From: Sipunculus nudus
Taxonomy: Eukaryota > Annelida > Sipuncula > Golfingiida > Sipunculidae
DNA: 64,000 nt
NCBI GenBank assembly: GCA_026874595.1
Contig: CM049310.1
Span: 68,030,056 to 68,094,055 of the forward strand
Direction of reading: 5' to 3'
In this document: piece by piece, positions 13,435 through 23,634 of the stretch
How the letters are laid out: each line of letters starts with the position of its first letter
How positions within the stretch are numbered: position 1 is the stretch's first letter
Notes under the pieces: model-generated
Seen by the model: only the letters and a program-made list of their open reading frames with translations
What the model was told of the DNA's origin: nothing
Database searches by the model: none
Program-made: the position numbers and the translations under genes

Positions 13435-16400
13435 CTAAAAAAAAAAACAAACAAAAGTTCATTTATCTGATGTGAATGCACTCATAAGGCACCTGAGATT
13501 AAATTAGGATCATCTCTTTTCGAAGAGAATTGTAATATTCTGCTGCATCCTGAACGTGTTGAAATGTCAGGGAAATATATTTATCATGTTCTCACATTAA
13601 TAAGTCCTAAGCTAATGAAACAGAAAATAAAAAAGGGACCATGGGGCATGGTGCTCAGTTGTCTCTAAGGGTTAATAATTTTAGCATATGGAAAAGAGAT
13701 AATGTTAAGTTTGATTTTTATACAGTTCTTGAAATATTCAGGGGAGGAGCTACTTATGTTTGGTTTGGCAAAGAGTTGGTAGTTCATATATCATGCTGCT
13801 GTTTTCCAAGATACGTGTATTGACTTTGTAATGCTTTGACTTTGTAATGTTTTCTGAGTATATGTATTGGTATTGTATATGTTTTGTCTGCATAAATGTT
13901 ATAAAAAAAAAAGTTGGTAGTTTTGGGATGGTTAGCACTAGGGCTGTATTAATTTACCGATATTTTGATACATAATGATACACCATGTTGATACTTTTAC
14001 TGATATACTATGCATGTTGTATATCGTCGTATTGATGGAACACAAAAACAGCTAACAAATATATATATGTCTTACAAAAATAACCTTAACTATAATCTAT
14101 ATTAATTATAAAGCATAAGCTGTTTTTTATTTCTGAATCATACCTTTAAAGACTACAATATGATCATGTTTTGTCATATGTTCAACTGGATGAGGAATGT
14201 ATATACTGTTCCATAACAATGATAGACTAATATAATGGTCTTTTTTATTTGTTTAGAAAAAAACTTTATCGACAGAGCTTTTACATAGAAATGATACACT
14301 AATGAAAATGAAGTGTATCATCCATAAGTATCGATTTCAGTATATAGCAATACAGATTGTACTTGAATAGGCTGACCAATAACCAGCCCTAGTTAGCGCC
14401 AAATAACGCTGAACTAAGGTCATTTCCACTGACATCAGCAGTTATTGATGGTCTTTCGAAGAAATTTACTCCAAACCAAAGTGGTTCATTCAGTCCTTGC
14501 CTATTGCCATGTTCTAGTTGGCTACTAATATTCTGATTTGATTGGTCTTTATATTATTAGGCCCTCCCATGTGTTGAGTCAAATAGCCATTCAGTAAGAG
14601 AATCACCAATGCAACCCTCAGACTTCTCAGAACCCTTAGATAAACAATGCCCGGTAATCAGTACCTGGTAGCAGGTTTTACAATTATTGAGTATCAGTCA
14701 AACACTCTTCAAAGTTGGCCTGTTTAAACAATGTGAAAAAAATTCTGGCTCAGTAAGGGCCCCAGTAAGGCTTCAAGTGTACCTGTGACAATGTTCTCTC
14801 CTGGGCACCATGTTAGCAGTCAAATCATAATAGATGTACCTGCTATCAGGGATTCACCATACGGATCTTACAAGGCTTTAGTGATAAGAGTTGGTACATC
14901 TATTGGTACATGAAATCACATTTTTTTTCCACCCTGGCAGGGTTGACAAAATACATAATAATTAATATTCTGGTCCATAACTTCCACAAGTTATGTAATA
15001 TTAAGATAATTCTTGCATGTACAAGGGAATATACAGAGCAATATTTATGCTGAATATGAACGAAATAACAGCTGTGGTTTGGTATTAGGTGGTCTTGAAG
15101 TAGAACAATACTTTTTCAACAGAAAATGGAGGTTTACCTTAAATTCTTGAAGGTGCAAGGTCCCAGTGAACCAGTGTCAGGTTTGGTAAGAAAATTTAGG
15201 GACATATTCCAAATTCATTGGTCCCATGGTTTTAAAATGTGCCTATCTAACAGATTGACAGACAAACAAATGATGGACAAATGGCCATTGCTATAGCCCA
15301 GATGACTTACGGTCAGCTTAGCTTAAAACTAATGCAAATGATAAAAGTATTGAAGAAACCCAAATGGATTAAAATCATACTCTGGCCAGGCAATGACGGA
15401 ATAAACTTGAAGAAGCTGCAGTTAAAAAAAAGGAATGTTAGCATCCTTCATTAAAATATCAGGAAAGCTGATAATGCCATGTCCAATACTTCTAAAAGCT
15501 GTACTACCTACAGTGGCCTCACCTAGTCTAAGCACCATCGCTGAGGAAGTTTTGGGTTTGTTAGGAACTGATGGGATGCGTACCCTCCCTGCGGCATGTG
15601 CTGCTTGGTGCCTAAACAAATCACAGTTCTGAAACAAACATAACAAATTAATGTTACCTTTTGATCCCTCCAAAATCTAGCATTCACTGCTACACAATAT
15701 AACTTGATTATTGAAATACATACCTTAATTTGAAAAACAACTATAGGGCCACCATCTAGAAAGGAAGCATGGTGCCCTCACTACAAAAGTGTCAGATATG
15801 TCCATAAGTGGGTGGAGGTTATAGTCTCTGATCCTAGAAACATGGGATATGTTTTAGAAATGTTTATCATTATTGGCTTGACACTAACTTTTGAAAGCAC
15901 TTGCCCTGTCAGGCAAGTAACATCTAGCTTTTACTTGCTCTACATGAATTCTTACTTGCCCTACAAAAATTATTGTTTGCAGTCATGAGCCCTAGCTATT
16001 CTCATTACTGTATACTGGTATTGCATGTTTCATTCCATTTTTGAAAATAAAAGTAAAAAAACATGTTAATTTCTTATTTTTCTCTTTAGTATTTGCACAG
16101 ATAAACATAAGTACTGGAAATTTACGTTAAAGCAATATTATCAGAATGATTTAATTTAAAAGAATTTAAAAGATAGAAAATGGCCAACTAAAGATTATTT
16201 TCTCTGAGTCTGATGCTACTGATGCTATGTAAAGTGGTTATGTAATCAGTCAAGAATTAATTACTGTTGCCTTGAGTTGGGAATTCTGTACTTGTGTGAA
16301 TATAAAAAGAATATAAGTAATTAAAAACATTATTTACCAGCAAGGTAGTGTGAAAGTCTACTGTCTGCTTAATGTGACATTGGAGTACCAGTATACATAT

Positions 16401-19400
16401 TGTGGCCCACCATTTGTTTCTTACAATTAAGTGTCTGAAACAACATGTCTACAGAATTTAGTTCCATTTGATCCACTCCAGAATTGATAACACTGACAAG
16501 AACTTTAACATAACAGACTGGTCAAGGCCAGGTGGAATATGGCAATAATAGGGGAACTTTGTTAAACACCAGACAGGCAAATGCTTACGACATAAAATAA
16601 AACGTTTTTACAGGGGGAAAGAGTAAAGCCACACAAGTCTTGGTAGATGGCCTTGAATGTGCAGAAACTTTGGGGGGGATATGTTTAGAATAAAGTCGAA
16701 ATTAAATTGACATAGTATTCAATGTGCAGAAAAAATATGACGTGACTACCAAATAGAATAGAGGAAAAATTATTCATGAAAGATGATTTACTAGATTTTC
16801 TTGCATATTTTAAGCATATATTTTACCACATTTCTAATTGTAATATGTACCAGTCAACGTGCATTTAAACAGACTTGTGTGACCCCAATGAGAGCACATT
16901 ATGGCACCTGTATTTCAGTGTTCATTTAAGAACTTTCCATTGTGAAGTGAAATAAGAAGCAGATTTTAAATGCACTTTTAGCCTGTACTTTAAACTCTTT
17001 AAATACAATAACTCTATAATATCTTACGGATATCTGAAAGCTTGTTTTTTGGGATACATGTTAACCCAACCAGATGTTACTGCGCATCTGTACAAGTGTT
17101 TTTTCTTAACTCCGTTGGGTTCCTGACACAAAGATCGTTTTTCTGGCCTTTGGGTTAAGGTTAATGTATGACCCACTTGCCCGGTCAGGAAAGAAGGAGG
17201 TGATTTTAGTTGCCCTAATACCATTTTCTGGGACTTCTCCTTGCCTTGGGCAAGTGGTTAACTGTAATTGTTGAGCCCTGCTATGATAGCACTGAACATC
17301 GTGGTGATAGATTGATGAAGGCGGCTGATCATGTCCTGATTTAATGAACTAAGTGCACATTCAAAAAGTTTAGTAGAGATAAGACTAACTTTGATGAAGG
17401 CCTTCCCACACAGTTCACACTTCCATTTGCCATTGTGTGCTTTAATGTGCTGTTCAATCTTGTCCAGTCTTGGTGAACCATAATAACACAGATGACACCA
17501 GTACTTGCTGCCGTCAAAGTGAAACGTAGCTTCGCTGAAGGCGGGTGACAACTTGCTGACAGCGTCCTCTTTTGTTGAAGAGGGTGATGTCTCCGTGCTC
17601 GAACCTATATCACCAACGTTTACTGTCAGTATAAATCCAATCAAGATTGCATTACCATTTGCTGACTGATGATTGTATGACAATATACGTCTAGTCATTG
17701 TACCCAGGGCAAGTACAGGGTGGGTGAAGTATGTATAATCACTGATAAACCTGAATATTTTCTATTCAAGCAAATGAAACAAGTCAAATATTGCCATCCT
17801 AAAGAGAAGTTGAATACATGCAGCTTGGTAAGTTTTCACAAATTCTGTTGTATGATATGGTTGCAACTCTATGTTTTTTAACAGAAATACCAAATCTACA
17901 GGACACACACGAAATATATAGATATACACATAACACTTGCCTTACCAAACAAATATAACACATATATAGATAGCTATTCTTGACAAAATCTCCAAAAATT
18001 AGAGGAAGAGAATGGAGGAAGTAGATTCATAACATAAAGTGAACATTAAAGAACAGTGGATGGTACAATACATGTTTAAGATACTGACCTTGACCTTGGT
18101 TGTGGGATTGTAGTGCTCTTGGAGAGTATCCCTGGTACCTCCCATAATCCTCTGGTGTTTCTGATCTGGTACTGACACCAATGGGAGAGGTACAGTTGTT
18201 GAGAGGACCTGTCTCTCTGGGTGAGGAAGCTGACAGTGTCCTTGTAGCCCTCCTGTTGCCAGTGGTACTGTGTAGTGCTGGTTCCTCTGGGCAGCCATTC
18301 AGCACTCTGGCAGATTCGTTCTCCCGCTTGTTATTACTGGGCGAGCTGACTATGATGATGTCCGGAGATTCTCTTCCTGCCAGCTCAGCTTCTTGTTTAA
18401 CGATGACATCCTGGTCACTGTAGGCTCGGTCGTGCGGGTCATTCTGTGTGCTGTCTGGCTGGACAAGTGATGCTGCAAGGCTGCTTGAGGATATGACAGG
18501 CAGGGGGTGAGCGTCTGTCAAAGCATGTGTTGTGTAGATCCCTGTGTCATGTGGCTGTACATCTATGTAACTGTTGCTTGTTTTGGCAGTTTCTTTAACA
18601 TAGTTCTGACTTGAGAAATGAGCTTGTTCCTGTACTGAAACAACACTGTGAGTGCCCAGGGCTGTGGGTGGTCCTACTGTTAGCAGTGGTTCACTGTGCT
18701 GTACAGCTATACTAGCAGGCCTGTCACTGCTCACCAATGATGGCTGTTTGCGAAGTGGTGGTGGTGGCGGCAACGGACTGTCTATTTTAGATATCATACC
18801 ATCCTGCGTAGAGCCGTTCTCCTTGGAAATGTTCATGGCTAACTGTAGAGGGACTTGTGTTAGAGGAAGAGAACCAGGTATGTATGTAGGCGGTGCACCT
18901 GCTAACTGGAATGGCTGCTGCAGTGATGACATGGCTGCTAACTGCTGCTGTTGCATCAGTTGCCAGTTTGCTGCAGCTTCTGTGTTGAATGCTGGAGCCA
19001 GAGGATTTATCCCTCCCATACCCCAGGCCTGTAAGCCAAATGCTGGATTCATCTGAAACAAAATAAACAATCACACTTCATGATGGGAACACCTACTTAC
19101 TTCTGTATATAATGACACATTCCAATACCTAGGGGACAATATTACTAGGTCAAACTAGAACTCTACAATGACAGTTCTCTGAGTGCAACACATTTTAGAG
19201 GTTACAGATATCTAATAGTATGTATCAACATTCTACATGGATTACCAGATGGCAAGTCACACCAAGTTCAACAAGAATCGCTTGTTTTTGACAGATATAC
19301 CCCCCTAAATCTAAGGAAAAATCATGCATTAAAGTATATACCTTCATGCATTCACAATAGTAAGGTGGCTTGCCGGACACGAAAAGCATCAAACTTTGTC

Positions 19401-22400
19401 CATGTATTAATCATGGCTTAACCTTTCAATTTTTAGCTCAGCTGACTATAAGTCATCAGAGCTATAGTCATGGTCCATTACCTGTTGTCTGATTGTCTGT
19501 CTGTCTGTCTGTCCGGATGTTCATCCGTAAGACTGGCACGTTTCGACACCATTGGACCTACGAATCTTAAATTCGGCATACAGTTAGATGTCCCCAAAAT
19601 CTCCTACCATGCCGAAAATTGGGTTAATAAGACTTCTTTCCTTCGAGATATTAAGGAAAAACCTCATTTTTTTATCTATTTTCACACTTCAGGACTGCCT
19701 AATATCAAAACCACTCAACTGGTTTTCTTCATATTTGCCATAAATATTCCTCTATATAGTTCCTATTTACATGCCAGAAATTAAATCAGTATTATATAAT
19801 TTAAACAAGGGACCCATGGGTCACTGTGCTCAGCTAAAGTTGACCATGAAGGTTAAAATCTAAAATAATATCAAATGGAGATAAAGTGTGAGAGGAAGTG
19901 GTAATATAGGCCATGGTTGGTTTATATGATTGGTTTTTATTGATAAGCAAGAATTAGTGCAAATAATATTTTGTGACCTGACCTTGTGTTTCCAAATGTT
20001 GAAACTGAAGCATGTGAGCAGTTTGTGAACAAATGATCTGTACTATTACTATGATCATTAGTTGGCTTTTTAATTAACTGTTGACTGTTCAGTAGTTTAC
20101 ATATTTGTTCAAATGATTCTTTTTTTTAAATATATATAATTAAATCCATGTATTTTTTATTTTATGAAATGTATACAGTTTAAATATAACTAATGTGCCC
20201 AGTCCACAGATGAAAGGACTTGGTGATGGGGGGGGGGGGGGGGTTAGGAATGATGGGAGTTACAACATATCTGTATTATTATAGTGTATATATGTCAAGG
20301 CCCAGATCCCGATCTGGACCAATCGGTGATTGGTCTACGGATTGGTCCAGACCGGATCCCAATCGGGATTTAGTCCGGCCTAAACCCCGATCAGGATCTG
20401 GTCCAGCCCTTGTCCAGACCAGATCCCGATCAGGGTTTAGGCCAGACCAAATCCCGATCGAGATCTGGTCTGGACCAATCGCCGATTGGTCCAGACCAAT
20501 CGGGAATTAGTCCAGACCGAATCTCGATCGGGATCTGGGCTGGACATACACATAGGATTTTCACTTAATTCAACAACGCTTACTTGATAAAAAGTTCATT
20601 CACAATTACTTAATATTTAATAAAGGATAGACAGTCTGGTAGACAAACAAAGCTGATAATATATGAAGTTTCAATTTTTTTCTTAATTTATTTATTATAT
20701 CAATTTTTTTAGGTTTAACATTTGCAATGATACACAACTGAATATATAAGTTGCTTTCAAATTTCAGACTTAAATAGCTTAATTCCATACACATACAGCA
20801 TGTGAAAATTATTTCAACAGTGCTTATAGGAAAAATTTCATAATTAATATATATTTAATGATAATGGAGAGATGATGGACAGACAGAGCTGATCACTTAT
20901 GTTCCATTCTCCTAAGGCAAGAATATGTTTCAATAGAATCTTAATTTTTTCTAATCCAATTATTTTTTAATTTGACCAGTGACCTGGAGTGGGACCCAGC
21001 ATATGGACATGCAAATGACTACAAAAGAGCCTCAAGAAAAATTTCAATAACTTGCCTATTTTCCAAGCTTTTATTTTAAAATTTCAGATTAAAACAGATT
21101 AAATACTTATATTTGCATGCTGTGAAAATTAAATCAATAGCACTTACAGGAAAAAATGTGCCATGGTCAAAGTTGGGCAATATTTAAGGTACTGATTTTA
21201 TTTTTACGCTAATAACTTAAAAAATTTACAAAATTCAGATCTAGGGACTTTTCACTAATACAACTTTAATTAATCAAAATTTAATCATATACCAAAAATT
21301 AGATCAAAATCTGTTAAATTTTTTTAAATATTGGAAAAAATATAAATTTGGTACCTTAAATTTTGCCCAAGTTTGACCATGGCACATTCTTTTCTTGTAA
21401 GAACATTTGATTTAATTTTTCACAGTCAGTATATATATAGTTTAAGTCTGTTAAATTCTGAAATTTGAAAGTAAAGCTAAAAAATTATTCTGGTTATTGA
21501 AGTTTTTCTGAGGCTCTAATGTATTTACATTTTGAACCTCCAGACCAGCCATGTCTGGTCCCTACAGCCATGTCTGGGTTAACGTATTAGTGATGCAACA
21601 CTGCTTTTACAAATGTAGAATCACATGTAGCAACCCTGGAGTTGGCAAATCTGTTGTTGTAACAGCACTCTATCAAACCTTGCATTGTCATTTGTGTTCA
21701 ACTGAAGGCCAAGATCCACCAGATGTCAAATACTCTTCACAGCACCAACCGGAAAAGCTGCCTACAATGTGCAAGGATCAGCCGTGCATAATGCTTTTCG
21801 TATTGACCCAAACAAAGGGTTTGAATACAAAAGGCTATCCTCAGACATTCTTAACACACTCAGAGAGTACACTATAGAAACCTGAAAGTTCTTATGATCA
21901 ATGAAATCAGCATGGTAGGAAATTGTATGTTCAACTTTGTCAACTTGAGACTTCAAGAAATAATGGAAACAATAAACATTTTGGAGGTATCCATATTATT
22001 GTCATAGGAGACCTCTTTCAATTGCAGCCAGTAATGGAGAGTTGGATTTTCAATGATCTTACTGATAACTAGAATACGGGTAGTCGACAAGCGACTACTT
22101 GTATCCGCCTAAATCAGAGTGGAACGGGTGAAGTGTTGCATATTAGCATGGATATTTTATCCCATGGCAGACAAACAGATGGGAGCTGTGCAAACATGGC
22201 TGCAGGTGGCGCCACCAGTTTTGCGTATGATAAAGAGCTATGTGAGATTTATACACATGCAAAATTTTGGCCCAATCGGTCAAACGGTTCCCTAGATATG
22301 AGCTTGGATGTCGCAGCGTAAACTTGATTGTAGGTGGCGCCACCTGTCATAAAATCAGAAAAGCTATCCAGGATGTATAAGCATGCCAAATTTCAGGTGA

Positions 22401-23584
22401 ATTAGTCAAACCACTGCAGAAATATGAGTGATTTTAACCCAAGGCAGACGAACAGATGGACACTGTGCAAACATGGTTGCAGGTGGTGCCACCATTTTCG
22501 GTGTATGTTATAAAGCTCTCCAAGGGCTACATTTGTGCAAAAAACTTTTCCTGATCGGTCAAACGGTTCCTGAGATATGAGCTTGGATGTCTGCAGCGTA
22601 AACGTGAATGTAGGTGGCGCCACCTGTCATAAAATCAGAAAAGCTATCCAGGATGTATACGCATGCTAAATTTCAGGTGAATTAGTCAAGTCACTGCAGA
22701 GATATGAGTGATTTTAACCCAAGGCAGACAAACAGATGGACACTGTGCAAACATGGTTGCAGGTAGCGCCACCATTTTTGGTGTATGTTATAAAGCTCTC
22801 CAAGGGCTACATTTGTGCAAAAGAATTTTCCTGATGGGTCAAACGGTTCCTGAGATATGACTTTTGATGTCTGCAGCGTAAACGTGAATGTAGGTGGCGC
22901 CACCTGTCATAAAATCAGAAAAGCTATCCAGGATGTATACGCATGCCCAATTTCAGGTGAATTAGTCAAGTCACTGCAGAGATATGAGTGATTTTAACCC
23001 AAGGCAGACGAACAGATGGACACTGTGCAAACATGGTTGCAGGTGGCGCCACCATTTTTGGTGTATGTTATAAAGCTGTCCAAGGGCTACATTTGTGCAA
23101 AAGAATTTTCCTGATCGGTCAAACGGTTCCCGAGATATGAGCTTGGATGTCTGCAGCGTAAACGTGAATGTAGGTGGCGCCACCTGTCATAAAATCAGAA
23201 AAGCTATCCAGGATGTTTACGCATGCCCAATTTCAGGTGAATTAGTCAAGTCACTGCAGAGATATGAGTGATTTTAACCCAAGGCAGACGAACAGATGGA
23301 CACTGTGCAAACATGGTTGCAGGTGGCGCCACCATTTTTGGTGTATGTAATAAAGCTCTCCGAGGGCTACATTTGTGCAAAAAAATTTTCCTGATCGGTC
23401 AAACGGTTCCCGAGATATGTGGGTTTATGTGTGGAAACAGACGCACAAACGGACGCAGAGCGCAAAGGAAAGGTCAGAGGTCAAAACAAAATCGGGGCGC
23501 AGCAGTTCACATGTGACCCGAACATAATCCCGGGTTTCGGAAAATTCCGCCCAGCGGTTACGGAGGAGTTCTCCGGACACCTAC

Positions 23585-23634
<50 letters not shown>

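Noticed and set aside
18181-19056. Long plus-strand open frames opposite exon 3 and opposite exon 6 (12457-13238)
   Set aside because: Mirror images of the real minus-strand exons, whose frame is supported by splice phase and zinc-finger motifs.
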